A stretch of 64,000 bases of DNA from an uncultured Phycisphaeraceae bacterium (GTDB taxonomy: Bacteria > Planctomycetota > Phycisphaerae > Phycisphaerales > UBA1924). Under the pieces are notes generated by a model. The model saw only the letters and a list, made by a program, of their open reading frames with translations. It was not told the origin of the DNA and ran no database searches. The stretch covers positions 1 to 64,000 of the forward strand of contig CALCCF010000057.1 in assembly GCA_937899905.1 (NCBI GenBank), read 5' to 3'. This document shows positions 15,483 through 24,244 of the stretch, piece after piece. Positions within the stretch are counted from its first letter, which is position 1; each line of letters starts with the position of its first letter. The position numbers were made by a program, and so were the translations under genes.

Positions 15483-15550
15483 GCCCACAGGGTAGGGAGC
15501 GATCTCGCAAGCGCCCGCGCGTCACACATGCGTGGGATGACAACGCCTCC

Positions 15551-15586
15551 GAAAGAAAACGGCCCCCTCCAGAATTGGAGAGGGCC
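15551..15586 (-). terminator. Intrinsic terminator of the initiator tRNA gene
   Basis: On the minus strand a 10-bp stem (GGCCCTCTCC with one G-U wobble) and a 6-nt loop are followed by GTTTTCTTTC. It lies 10 nt beyond the tRNA 3' end. Confidence 0.75.
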
Positions 15587-15596
15587 GGCTTTCGAA

Positions 15597-15670
<74 letters not shown>

Positions 15671-15714
15671 ATCTGTTGGTCGAGATGATAGGCCGCGCGT
15701 CCGATTCGATCCAT

Positions 15715-16236
15715 TCACGCGTCGCGTCCGCTTGCGGCATCGGCCTCCGCCAAGTGCAGCTGCCAGAAGCCCACGTCGTGCCACTGGTCGAACTTCCGGC
15801 CGACCCGCTCGAAGTGCGCGACCTTGGCAAAGCCCATGCGTTCGTGCAGCGCCGCGGAGGCGTCGTTGGGGAGCGTCATCCCGCCGATGACGGTGTGGAA
15901 GCCCGCGGCCCTCAAGCGATCGAGCAGGTCGCCATAAAGCGCTGTCCCGACGCCCTTGCCCTCGAAGCCCCGGGCGATGTAGATGCCCACCTCGCAGGTG
16001 TTCTGGTAGGCCTCCCGCTCGCGCCAGACGGCCGCCTTTGCGAACCCCGCGAAGCTGCCGTCGACCTGGGCCGCGAGCCACGGGTGCGTCCGACTCCCCC
16101 GCTGCCACACCGCGGCAAACTCGTCATCGCTGGAGGTTTCGAGGGCGAAGTGGACCGCGGTGTGCTCGATGTACCAGTTCGTCAGGGCGTTCGCGGGCGG
16201 GACATCGCCGGCTTCGAAGGGACGCACGTGCATCAT
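15715..16236 (-). CDS. GNAT acetyltransferase, phosphinothricin-acetyltransferase-like
   Basis: The protein has 173 residues. It is a GCN5-related N-acetyltransferase: VRPFEAGDVPPANALTNWYIEHT at the start, VGIYIARGFEGKGVGTALY (the acetyl-CoA loop R/Q-x-x-G-x-G/A), then VIGGMTLPNDASAALHERMGF and GFWQLHL. The substrate is unknown; members act on amino-acid analogues and methionine derivatives. A much longer frame is open upstream, but it would cross purD; the ATG chosen has TACGCT 6 nt before it and begins at the conserved fold. It is divergent from purD with 43 bp between the start codons. Confidence 0.85.
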   Translation of the reverse strand: MMHVRPFEAGDVPPANALTNWYIEHTAVHFALETSSDDEFAAVWQRGSRTHPWLAAQVDGSFAGFAKAAVWREREAYQNTCEVGIYIARGFEGKGVGTALYGDLLDRLRAAGFHTVIGGMTLPNDASAALHERMGFAKVAHFERVGRKFDQWHDVGFWQLHLAEADAASGRDA

Positions 16237-16242
16237 GCCGCC

Positions 16243-16248
16243 AGCGTA
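16243..16248 (-). promoter_or_regulatory. TAnnnT -10 hexamer (TACGCT) for the GNAT gene
   Basis: TACGCT, 6 nt, ATG. Part of a back-to-back pair with the purD hexamer. Confidence 0.5.
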
Positions 16249-16268
16249 CGCGATCCAACGCCTCGCAC

Positions 16269-16274
16269 TACACT
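16269..16274 (+). promoter_or_regulatory. TAnnnT -10 hexamer (TACACT) for purD
   Basis: TACACT, 5 nt, GTG. It is the main reason for choosing this GTG as the purD start. Confidence 0.5.
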
Positions 16275-16279
16275 GCCTG

Positions 16280-17632
16280 GTGAGCAGCAATTCCCCAGCG
16301 CGTGAGAACACCAGCCCCAACTCTCTGAACGTCCTGCTCGTCGGCGGCGGCGGCCGGGAGCATGCCCTCGCCCAGGCCATCGCCGCGTCGCCCAAGCTGG
16401 GCACGCTGTACACGAGCCACCCCGGCAATCCGGGCATCGCCGCGGTCGCCACGCCGGCCGGTGTTCCGATCGACGCCGCCCAGGCGTACCGGGCCGAACT
16501 GTTCTGCCGAGATCACGACATCGATCTCGTCGTCGTCGGCCCCGAGGCGCCGCTTGCCGAGGGGCTCGCCGACAGCCTGCGTCGCAAGGGCGTGGCGGTC
16601 TTCGGCCCAAACAAGGACGGGGCGCAGCTCGAAGCCGACAAGCACTGGGCCAAGGACCTCATGCGCGGCGCCGCCGTGCCTACCGCCGAGTCACGGAGCT
16701 TCACCGACGCCGAGCAGGCGGTGCAGTACTCGCTCAGCCGGACCGAGCCGCCGGTGATTAAGGCGACCGGTCTCGCCGCGGGCAAGGGCGTGGTCGTGCC
16801 GAGCACGCACAAGGAAGCCGCCGACGCCATCCGCTGGATGCTCAACGACAAGGCATTCGGCGACGCCAGTTCACGCGTGCTCATCGAGGAACGGCTCGAG
16901 GGCCCGGAGGTCTCTGTGTTCGCGCTCACGGACGGCACGGGCGTCTACATCCTCGACGCGTGCCAGGACCACAAGCGTTTGCTGGACGGCGACGAGGGCC
17001 CGAACACCGGCGGCATGGGCGCGTTCTGCCCGAGCACGCTGATCGACGACGCCATGATGTCTCGCATCCAGCGCGAGATCCTGCTGCCCGTCATCGACAG
17101 CATGCGGCGTGAGGGCATCGACTACCGCGGCGTGCTGTACGCGGGGCTCATGTTCACGCACTCGGGCCCCAAGGTGCTCGAGTTCAACGTGCGCTTCGGC
17201 GACCCCGAGTGCCAGGTGCTCATGCCCCGGCTCGCAAGCGACGCGCTCGAGATGCTGTACGCCACGGCAACGGGCAACGTGGAGAGCCTCGAACTCGCGT
17301 GGCATCCTGGAGCCGCGGTCTGCGTGGTGCTCGCCAGCGAGGGCTACCCGCAGAAGCCGATCACCGGTCAGAGCATCACTGGGCTCGATGAAGCCGCCGA
17401 GATGGAGGGCGTGTTCGTATACCACGCGGGCACGAAGCACGACGATGCCTCAGGCCAGGTCATCACCGCTGGCGGTCGGGTGCTCGGCGTTACCGCACTG
17501 GGCGACGACCTCGAGCAAGCGAAGGACCGCGCATACGCGGCCGCCGACAAGATCCGCTTCAACGGCATGCAGGTCCGCCGAGATATCGCAGCGGCGACAG
17601 TTATTGCGCCTGCTGCAAGCCGAAATTCGTAG
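16280..17632 (+). CDS. purD: Phosphoribosylamine--glycine ligase (PurD)
   Basis: The enzyme has 450 residues. It joins glycine to phosphoribosylamine using ATP, the second step of purine synthesis. The N-domain begins NVLLVGGGGREHAL at about residue 15; the ATP-grasp region has VIKATGLAAGKGVVVP, EERLEGPEVSVFALTDG, DHKRLLDGDEGPNTGGMGAFCP and EFNVRFGDPECQVLMPRL, and the C-domain has HAGT and GGRVLGVTALG. The GTG start leaves a 14-residue polar N-terminal extension compared with typical PurD. Frames open further upstream would overlap the divergent GNAT gene. purE and purK lie at the far right end, so purine genes are dispersed here. Confidence 0.93.
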   Translation: MSSNSPARENTSPNSLNVLLVGGGGREHALAQAIAASPKLGTLYTSHPGNPGIAAVATPAGVPIDAAQAYRAELFCRDHDIDLVVVGPEAPLAEGLADSLRRKGVAVFGPNKDGAQLEADKHWAKDLMRGAAVPTAESRSFTDAEQAVQYSLSRTEPPVIKATGLAAGKGVVVPSTHKEAADAIRWMLNDKAFGDASSRVLIEERLEGPEVSVFALTDGTGVYILDACQDHKRLLDGDEGPNTGGMGAFCPSTLIDDAMMSRIQREILLPVIDSMRREGIDYRGVLYAGLMFTHSGPKVLEFNVRFGDPECQVLMPRLASDALEMLYATATGNVESLELAWHPGAAVCVVLASEGYPQKPITGQSITGLDEAAEMEGVFVYHAGTKHDDASGQVITAGGRVLGVTALGDDLEQAKDRAYAAADKIRFNGMQVRRDIAAATVIAPAASRNS

Positions 17633-17661
17633 CCAAGAACCCAACCGAAATCGGTCGACCT

Positions 17662-17734
17662 CGTGTTAGACTGGGTACTTGCCCGGGCGGCAATCCCTCC
17701 CACCCCGCACGCCCGTGGCTCGGGAGAACACACC
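17662..17734 (+). promoter_or_regulatory. Promoter and conserved leader of the first DUF1579 gene
   Basis: Contains TAGACT as a probable -10 and a leader of about 55 nt. Together with the ATG, this 76-nt block aligns without gaps to the block before the second DUF1579 gene at about 87% identity by eye. A CCCG/CGGG hairpin keeps its stem but differs in its loop between the copies, just before GGGAG. Confidence 0.6.
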
Positions 17735-18508
17735 ATGCTCGCACCGAACAACCTGCGCAACGCCGGCCTGCAGGCCCGTGGAACGATCGTCACTCCGATC
17801 ACCGCAATTGCGATCGCCACGATCGCCTTCGGTGCCGGCTCTTGGGTCACGCGCTCTGCAGACTCCACCCAAGATGTCGCGCGCGCCGTCCCCGTTCAAG
17901 AAGAAATGGACCCCGAGGCCATGATGGAGATGTACGCGCAGGCCGGCCAGCCCGATGAGCACCACGAATCGCTCAAGGTCTTCGTGGGCACATGGGACGC
18001 CGACCTCAAGACCATGATGCCCGGCATGGAGGAATTCAATACGACCGGAACTGCGACCTATGAGATGATGTTCGGCGACCGATTTATCAAGCTCGACTTC
18101 AGGAGCTCGGTGATGGGCGATCCGATGCGCGGCATGAACCTCACCGGCTACCACAAGGCGAGGCAACGCTACGAGAGCATCTGGATCGACGACAAGAACA
18201 CCGCGCTGAACTATCTCATCGGCCAAAAGACCGAAGACGGCTGGGTATACGAGGGTGAAGAGACCGATCCGGTCGCCGGCATGACGCTGCCGGTACGCGA
18301 CCTCATCGTGATGGACGGCGATGACAAGTTCACCTTCACGCGCCACTATCCAGCCGAAGCCGCAGCGGCAATGAACATCCCGGTAGAAGACGGACAAGAC
18401 TGGGTGCCGGGATTCCAGATCGTGTACACGCGGGCGAAGGCAGACGCCCAAGAGAAGCCGGAGCCACGAGTGGGGTTCGGCCCGACCAGGTTTGAATTCA
18501 GCTTCTGA
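17735..18508 (+). CDS. DUF1579-family protein with N-terminal membrane anchor
   Basis: The protein has 257 residues. Residues about 18-40 (IVTPITAIAIATIAFGAGSW) form a membrane segment or uncleaved signal; the DUF1579 domain follows: HHESLKVFVGTWDADLK, TGTATYEMMFGDRFIKLDF, MGDPMRGMNLTGYHKARQRYESIWID, and TEDGWVYEGEETDPVAG. The domain is predicted to be a lipocalin-like beta barrel; its ligand is unknown. The start ATG follows GGGAG by 9 nt and lies in the conserved leader block. It is a tandem paralog of the next gene; the two proteins share most domain motifs but differ at both ends. The tail is Pro/Gly-rich. Confidence 0.8.
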   Translation: MLAPNNLRNAGLQARGTIVTPITAIAIATIAFGAGSWVTRSADSTQDVARAVPVQEEMDPEAMMEMYAQAGQPDEHHESLKVFVGTWDADLKTMMPGMEEFNTTGTATYEMMFGDRFIKLDFRSSVMGDPMRGMNLTGYHKARQRYESIWIDDKNTALNYLIGQKTEDGWVYEGEETDPVAGMTLPVRDLIVMDGDDKFTFTRHYPAEAAAAMNIPVEDGQDWVPGFQIVYTRAKADAQEKPEPRVGFGPTRFEFSF

Positions 18509-18655
18509 AACAGGTTCTTGGTACGACCCCGAGTTCACCCAATCGCCGCCCTCCGCACGGCCGGCAGGCGTTATTCCGCAAGCGCCCTTCAGTGGCCGCT
18601 GCCCCGCTGCGAGCCAAATCTCATAGGGCCAACCCCAATGCCGCACGGCCTATCC

Positions 18656-18728
18656 CGTGGTACACTGGAAGCCTGCCCGGGCGGCACCCCCTCCCACCCC
18701 GCACGCCCGAGGCACGGGAGAACACACC
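18656..18728 (+). promoter_or_regulatory. Promoter and conserved leader of the second DUF1579 gene
   Basis: TACACT as -10 at the position aligned to TAGACT of the first copy, then the same C-rich leader and GGGAGAACACACC before ATG. The preceding 18509-18655 gap is not similar to the region before the first copy. Confidence 0.6.
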
Positions 18729-19478
18729 ATGAATGCATCAACCATCATCCGCTGCGCGGGCTCGCTGCCCCGTGGGCCAATCGCCGCCGTCGGTATCGCC
18801 GCAGCCCTCGCCTTCGGACTGGGATTCGTCGCAGCCACACGCTCCGTTGACTCCAACCAGGAACTCGCCAGCAGCGTGCTCGTTCAAGACCAGATGGACC
18901 AGGAAGCCATGATGGAAGCCTGGATGGAATCCATGCAGCCCGGCGAACAGCACGAGGCCATGGACGCCATGGTCGGCACGTGGAAGGCCGAGCTCAAGAG
19001 CATGATGGCGCCGATGGAGAGCGTCGGCACCGCGACATTCACGCGCGGCATGAACGGCAAGTTCGTACGCCAAGACTTCAACAGCAACATGATGGGCATC
19101 CCCATGCATGGCATCTCGTTCACCGGCTACAACAAGGTCCTCGATCGCTACGAGAGCGTCTGGTTTGACGACATGAACACAGCCATGTCGTTCATGACCG
19201 GCAAGAAGACCGAGAACGGCTGGGAGTACCACGGCGAGGAGACCGATCCGATGACCGGCAACACGCTGGACATCCGCGACCTGCTCATCGTGCACGGCGA
19301 AGACCACTTCACCTTCACGCGCCAGTATCCCGCTCAGGCCATGAAGGCCCAAGGAATGCCAGTGCCCGAGGGCGCCGAATGGGTCGACGGCTTCCAGGTC
19401 TCGTATACGCGGGCCGAAGGCGATCACGATCACGACCATGATCACGATGGCAACAGCGGCGGAAATAGCCACCGCTAA
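18729..19478 (+). CDS. DUF1579-family protein with His/Asp-rich tail, paralog of the preceding gene
   Basis: The protein has 249 residues. The plan matches its neighbour: a membrane segment at about 17-38 and a DUF1579 domain with QHEAMDAMVGTWKAEL, GMNGKFVRQDFNSNMMG, ISFTGYNKVLDRYESVWFDD and TENGWEYHGEETDPMTGN. It is distinguished by a C-terminal DHDHDHDHD run followed by Gly/Asn/Ser, a likely low-affinity metal-binding tail. The linker after the anchor is Met/Glu-rich. Function unknown. A strong hairpin follows. The duplication seems old: coding sequences have diverged more than the 76-nt leader. Confidence 0.8.
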   Translation: MNASTIIRCAGSLPRGPIAAVGIAAALAFGLGFVAATRSVDSNQELASSVLVQDQMDQEAMMEAWMESMQPGEQHEAMDAMVGTWKAELKSMMAPMESVGTATFTRGMNGKFVRQDFNSNMMGIPMHGISFTGYNKVLDRYESVWFDDMNTAMSFMTGKKTENGWEYHGEETDPMTGNTLDIRDLLIVHGEDHFTFTRQYPAQAMKAQGMPVPEGAEWVDGFQVSYTRAEGDHDHDHDHDGNSGGNSHR

Positions 19479-19511
19479 CGCGAACCGACTCGAATCCTCG
19501 ACCCTACCTCA

Positions 19512-19535
19512 CGACCCCCGCCCCTGCGGGGGTCG
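19512..19535 (+). terminator. Terminator-like hairpin after the DUF1579 pair
   Basis: A perfect 10-bp stem CGACCCCCGC/GCGGGGGTCG with a 4-nt loop; the following sequence is only weakly T-rich. Confidence 0.5.
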
Positions 19536-19624
19536 CGTCGCTTGGAGACCGGGCGGCTTAACATGCTCCCGCGGAGGCCCGACCGACGCCGCCCGCCCCA
19601 CCGCCTTCCACGAGGACCATCCCT

Positions 19625-21907
19625 ATGCGTACCACCGCCCCGCTGCTGTTGCTGTCCATGGCCGTCGCCGGCCTCGCCACCGGCCTTGGGCTCTCCGGCT
19701 GCACGATCTCCCAGCCCGATCGCGGCCGCTATCACGGCCCGCTCGAGGTCGCCGCCAAGGGCGGGCTGCCGCTCCTGCGATGGGAGTCGGCCTACCGCGA
19801 CGGGTTCGACCCGTTCCACATCTACGACTACCCGCTCGCGCCCACCACCGATGTGGTCGACGAGCTCCACGGCGTATCCGTCGCCGATCCCTTCCGCTAC
19901 ATGGAGGATCCCGACGACCCGCGCCTCGTCGACTGGGCCGGCCAGCAGGACGCGCTCTTCGACAAGGTGATGCAGCACGCCGGCACACGCCAGGCGTACC
20001 AGGACCGGCTCACCGAACTGCTCGACTACCCGCGCTACGGCACGCCACTCGAGCGCGGCGGCCGCTACTTCTTCACCACCAACGACGGCCTGCAAAACCA
20101 GAGCGTGCTGCGCGTCGCCGACTCGCTCGAGAGTGCGGCGGCGGGCGAGGGGCGAGTGCTACTCGACCCCAACTCATGGACCGCAGAAGGCACCAACAGC
20201 CTCGCCGGCTGGAGTCCAAGCGAGGACGGCACCATGCTGGCCTACCTCGAACAGGAAGGCGGCAGCGACTGGCGCACGATCCGCGTCATCGACATCGACA
20301 CCGGCGAGGACCTGGGCGTCGAGATCATCGAGGCCAAGTTCACCGGCATCACCTGGGCTAAGGACAACAGCGGCTTCTATTACAGCCGCTACCCTGAGCG
20401 CCCAACCGGCAGCGCAGAACTCACGAGCCTGAATGAGTTCCGCAACGTCTACTTCCACCGCATGGAGCGCGGTGAGGATGGCTCGCCGATCTGGGGCGGC
20501 AGCCTCGTCTACGAGAGCCCCGACCATCCCAATCGTGGCTGGAGCGCGGGCCTCACCGACGACGGTCGGTTCCTGCTCATCTACGGAAGCGAGACGACGG
20601 CGCCGCAGAACCTGCTCTACGTCGATGACCTGAACGACGATGCCAGCTTCATCCCCATCATCACCGAGTTCCAGGCACGCTACAGCGTGCTCGGCACAGC
20701 CGAGGGAATCGACGCAGACCCGACACGCCTCATCGTCTACACCACCGACAACGCCCCGTTCGGTCGCGTCATCGCCATCGACCCGAAGAACCCTGGCCGC
20801 GACAACTGGGAAGAGATCATCCCCGAGGGTGACATTCCGTTGCAGAGCGCCTCGATGGTCGGCGGCCACCTGATCACCCAGGCACTGCGCGATGTGCTGC
20901 CCGAGGTCAATGTCTACACGCCCGCGGGCGAGCTCATTCGCACCGTGGAGCTCCCCGGCGTTGGCAGCGTCGGTGGCTTCGGCGGCCGCCAGACCGACGA
21001 GTTCACGTACTACGGCTTCAGCAGCTACGCCCAGCCCAGCACGACGTATCGCTACCACGTTGCGTCGGGCGAGAGCGAGCTGTTCCGCGAGAGCGAGGTC
21101 GACTTCGACGGCGAGCCGTACGAGACCATCCAGGTCTTCTACCCCTCCAAGGACGGCACGCAGATCCCCATGTTCATCACGATGAAGAAGGGCACGCCGC
21201 TCGACGGCTCCAGCAAGGTGCTGCTCTACGGCTACGGCGGCTTCGGCATCCCGATGCGTCCAGGCTTCAGCACCAGCCGCGCCGCGTGGCTCGAGCAGGG
21301 CCACATCTACGCCGTCGCCAACCTCCGCGGCGGTAGCGAGTACGGCCTGCCATGGCGCGAGGCCGGCAGCAGACTCCAAAAGCAGAACACGTTCGATGAT
21401 TTCATCGCCGCCGCCGAGTACCTCCACGAGAACGGCTTCAGCGTGCCAAGCCGGACGGCCATCCAGGGTGGCAGCAACGGCGGCCTGCTCGTCGGCGCCT
21501 GCATGACGCAGCGTCCCGAGCTCTTCGGCGCCGCCATCCCGCAGGTGGGCGTGCTCGACATGCTGCGCTTCCACAAGTTCAGCGCGGGCCGCTTCTGGGT
21601 CAGCGACTACGGCAGCGCCGACAACGCCGAGCAGTTCGAGGTTTTGTACTCGTACAGCCCTTATCACAACGTGAGCCCAGGCGTCGAGTATCCGGCGACG
21701 ATGGTCACCACGGCCTACCGCGACGATCGCGTCGTGCCGATGCACAGCTTCAAGTTCGCCGCCGCGCTGCAGCGCTACACGGGGTCGGCCGAGCCAATCC
21801 TCGTGCGCATCGAGCGCGACGCGGGCCACGGCGCCGGCACGAGCACAGAGAAGCGCATCGCCGGCACCGCCGACGTCTGGGCGTTTTTGGAGATGGTCCT
21901 CGAGTAG
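19625..21907 (+). CDS. Prolyl oligopeptidase (S9A) lipoprotein
   Basis: The protein has 760 residues. It hydrolyses peptides on the carboxyl side of proline. The signal ends in lipobox GLSGC (Cys near 26), so the enzyme is anchored outside the cytoplasm. The S9A start YPLAPTTDVVDELHGVSVADPFRYMED is followed by a propeller domain, then the alpha/beta hydrolase domain: LYGYGGFG (oxyanion hole), ANLRGGSEYG, GGSNGGLL with Ser617, TAYRDDRVVP with Asp701 and AGHGAGTS with His735. All three catalytic residues are present. The start is preceded by GAGGA about 10 nt away. It is convergent with the haem peroxidase gene. Confidence 0.93.
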   Translation: MRTTAPLLLLSMAVAGLATGLGLSGCTISQPDRGRYHGPLEVAAKGGLPLLRWESAYRDGFDPFHIYDYPLAPTTDVVDELHGVSVADPFRYMEDPDDPRLVDWAGQQDALFDKVMQHAGTRQAYQDRLTELLDYPRYGTPLERGGRYFFTTNDGLQNQSVLRVADSLESAAAGEGRVLLDPNSWTAEGTNSLAGWSPSEDGTMLAYLEQEGGSDWRTIRVIDIDTGEDLGVEIIEAKFTGITWAKDNSGFYYSRYPERPTGSAELTSLNEFRNVYFHRMERGEDGSPIWGGSLVYESPDHPNRGWSAGLTDDGRFLLIYGSETTAPQNLLYVDDLNDDASFIPIITEFQARYSVLGTAEGIDADPTRLIVYTTDNAPFGRVIAIDPKNPGRDNWEEIIPEGDIPLQSASMVGGHLITQALRDVLPEVNVYTPAGELIRTVELPGVGSVGGFGGRQTDEFTYYGFSSYAQPSTTYRYHVASGESELFRESEVDFDGEPYETIQVFYPSKDGTQIPMFITMKKGTPLDGSSKVLLYGYGGFGIPMRPGFSTSRAAWLEQGHIYAVANLRGGSEYGLPWREAGSRLQKQNTFDDFIAAAEYLHENGFSVPSRTAIQGGSNGGLLVGACMTQRPELFGAAIPQVGVLDMLRFHKFSAGRFWVSDYGSADNAEQFEVLYSYSPYHNVSPGVEYPATMVTTAYRDDRVVPMHSFKFAAALQRYTGSAEPILVRIERDAGHGAGTSTEKRIAGTADVWAFLEMVLE

Positions 21908-21935
21908 CCCCGCTCACACCCGAGCGAGGCAAAAC

Positions 21936-21993
21936 GAGTTAAGAAAGAAGCCCCCGAACCGCCCGCCACAACACATGGCGGGAGATTCGGGGG
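21936..21993 (-). terminator. Terminator of the haem peroxidase gene
   Basis: A two-part stem (CCCCCGAA outer, CCCGCC inner, with a small internal loop) is followed on the minus strand by CTTCTTTCTTAAC. It sits between convergent genes and may serve both. Confidence 0.65.
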
Positions 21994-22083
21994 TTGCTCA
22001 ACTGCGCGTGAAGCACGGAGATGACGCAGTTGGGCATTGCCGCGAGCCTCCTTGGAAAGAACACCTCGCGGCAATCAGGGGGT

Positions 22084-23988
22084 TCAGTCGCACCCTCCGG
22101 CAAACACGTCCTGGAACACCAGGAAGTCGAACAGGGTGAGCTGGCCGTCACCGTCAAGATCGGCCCGATCGAGGCGACCGGCCATGAACTCGTTCTGGAA
22201 CGCCAGGAAGTCGAAAACGTCGAGCATGCCAAACGGCGGCGCGAGATCGGCAACGCAGATCGTCTCAGTCACGAAGACATCGGGCTGCAACTCTCCGCGA
22301 ACGCTGGTATTCATGCGGATGATCTCGGACAGCGTGAGCGACTGGATCTGGTTGGACATCGACGGCGGCAGGTAGCTCTCGTACCAGAATCGATCGCCGT
22401 CGCGCAGGCGGATGAACTGGTCGCGCAAGATGCGGTACAGCGTCTCGCCCACGAAGGCGCCCGGACGGTGCCGCTCGGCGAGCAGGCCGACCCATGCGTC
22501 GATCTCATCTGGGTGCGAGTACACATCCGCGAGCCGATCCGCGGTCTCACGATCCGCCCCGACATCACGGAACGTGCGTGCCGGCGGCCGGCCAAACGCC
22601 ACCCGCAGCTCGTTATAGCTCGGCAAGCCGTGGTCGCGACCACGCTGGATGTTAAGCGAGACCAGATCAAACCCGCCCGAGCCGGGCGGCCCAAACAGGA
22701 AATTGCGCACGTTATCGATGACCCGGACATCAACGTCCTGGGCGTCCTGGCTCGCGAGCCCACGAAGCACCGGCTCGATGCCCGCCTCGACGATCTCACC
22801 GGGCACGAAGAACGCATCGGCGAGCTCGAGATGGCCACCCGGGATCTCGCGCCCCTGCGCATCGACACGCTTGAGCTCGCTGGACAGCATCGTGTGCCCT
22901 ACCCGATACGCAGCCGTCGCAAACAGGTTAGAGATGCCCGCATCGACCTCGGGGCGGTACCCCGCGTACGGCGGGATCGCCCCTGGCCCCAGCAGCTTGG
23001 GTAAGAATTCGTTGTACGTAATGGCTTGCATCTCGGCGGCCACCATCGCGCGCGCATGCTCGTAGATGCTATCGCCATCGAGGTGCGGTAGGTCTCGCGC
23101 GATCTGCGTCGCCAGCCGATTGTGCTCACGCACAAACAGCGTGTGCATGGCGATCAGCCCCACCTGCTCGTTGGCGCGGATGTCTCCAGCCAAGAAGAAG
23201 GACGGGTCGTACGCCGTCGGCGCATTCTCGAAGCCATTGACGTTGAACGGCAGGAGATCGCCATCGCTCGTCTTGAGCTTGCCGGTACCATCCAGCGTGC
23301 GAAGCTCGCGCGCACGCTCTTCGTCAGAGCCGTACACGTTCGACGCATCGATGTACGCCGTGATGTTATTGATCTGCTGGCGGACCATGCCCAAGCCGGA
23401 AGCCGCCGAACGATCCAAGGAGATAGTCACCTCGCCGGTACCGCGTGGGTCAAACCACGGGTCGCCAGCCGGCACCACGATGTCAAACTCCTCGGCCGGG
23501 CTCGCAACCGGGGTCTCATCGATGTCGTGATCGAGAAACTGGCCCCACTGCCATACAAAGTCGGAGAACCGGTAGGCATTGGGAACGCTGCCGCTGTCCT
23601 GTGCGGCCACGACACTGCTGATGAGCCGAGCACTGGGCCGACCACTCCCCGCGGGTGAGCCGACGCCGTCGCCATACGCCGCGGGAACCAGCCGCAGGAA
23701 CTCGATGCCCGCCGCACCCTGCAACGGATTCGCGAGGTTATTGAACGTGCCGTCGATCGTGCGAAACTCGAACGGGAACACCGCGGGAGTGTCCGTGGGC
23801 CCGTCGGTCGATCCACGCGTGCCCTCGGTATTGGCCAGCCGTGGGCCGCGCTGGACCGGTGATCGCTCGTTTGGCGACTGGTCCTGCGGCCCCACATCGG
23901 GCCCTTGGCTCTGGTTCTGAGCATGTGCGGCTGGCAACCCGGTCGCAAGCCCAACGATCGCGAACAGAACAGCGGTGCGTCGTGCCAT
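22084..23988 (-). CDS. Secreted animal-type haem peroxidase with dockerin-like C-terminus
   Basis: The protein has 634 residues. A signal peptide covers 1-23 (ending AHA). The peroxidase-cyclooxygenase core shows WGQFLDHDID with distal His154 and the adjacent Asp, a MHTLFVREHNRLA helix (281-293), QAITYNEFLP, proximal His365 in YRVGHTML, and NIQRGRDHG (446-454), all signatures of the myeloperoxidase/peroxidasin superfamily. After residue 580 comes a duplicated DVFDFLAFQNEF / LTLFDFLVFQDVF unit with DLDGDG, ending GGC: a dockerin-like calcium repeat typical of Phycisphaerales exported proteins. The start is set by AGGAG 8 nt upstream; the longer frame lacks it. Substrate unknown. Confidence 0.92.
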   Translation of the reverse strand: MARRTAVLFAIVGLATGLPAAHAQNQSQGPDVGPQDQSPNERSPVQRGPRLANTEGTRGSTDGPTDTPAVFPFEFRTIDGTFNNLANPLQGAAGIEFLRLVPAAYGDGVGSPAGSGRPSARLISSVVAAQDSGSVPNAYRFSDFVWQWGQFLDHDIDETPVASPAEEFDIVVPAGDPWFDPRGTGEVTISLDRSAASGLGMVRQQINNITAYIDASNVYGSDEERARELRTLDGTGKLKTSDGDLLPFNVNGFENAPTAYDPSFFLAGDIRANEQVGLIAMHTLFVREHNRLATQIARDLPHLDGDSIYEHARAMVAAEMQAITYNEFLPKLLGPGAIPPYAGYRPEVDAGISNLFATAAYRVGHTMLSSELKRVDAQGREIPGGHLELADAFFVPGEIVEAGIEPVLRGLASQDAQDVDVRVIDNVRNFLFGPPGSGGFDLVSLNIQRGRDHGLPSYNELRVAFGRPPARTFRDVGADRETADRLADVYSHPDEIDAWVGLLAERHRPGAFVGETLYRILRDQFIRLRDGDRFWYESYLPPSMSNQIQSLTLSEIIRMNTSVRGELQPDVFVTETICVADLAPPFGMLDVFDFLAFQNEFMAGRLDRADLDGDGQLTLFDFLVFQDVFAGGCD

Positions 23989-24196
23989 GGCTTGGCTCCT
24001 TGCGGGGAACGCGCGATCCCCGCTCAGAACCAAATTGTGCGCGGCGGCCGAGAGTGTGACACACCGCGGCGCAGAAATTCGCCGGTTCCGGTCCGACGGC
24101 ATCAGGGGTCCAAGATTAGTGGACCTATTTTCTCGGGCGATGTCACACTCGATCGGCTAACCGGCAATACGGTGCGGCGGGCGCGTCGCCCGTGTG

Positions 24197-24212
24197 TGGC
24201 CAATTCTGGCCA
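24197..24212. promoter_or_regulatory. Double TGGCCA element in the peroxidase-sigma intergenic region
   Basis: TGGCCA-ATTC-TGGCCA, symmetric overall, 33 bp before the sigma start. The 256-bp gap (23989-24244) also holds GGTCC-N9-GGACC and GTGTGACACAC. Operator function is inference only. Confidence 0.3.
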
Positions 24213-24244
24213 CTCGAGCGTGGGCGGGCCGACGGAGCAGCTTG

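Noticed and set aside
20174-21829. Long antisense frame inside the prolyl oligopeptidase gene
   Set aside because: The catalytic triad on the plus strand proves the coding direction.
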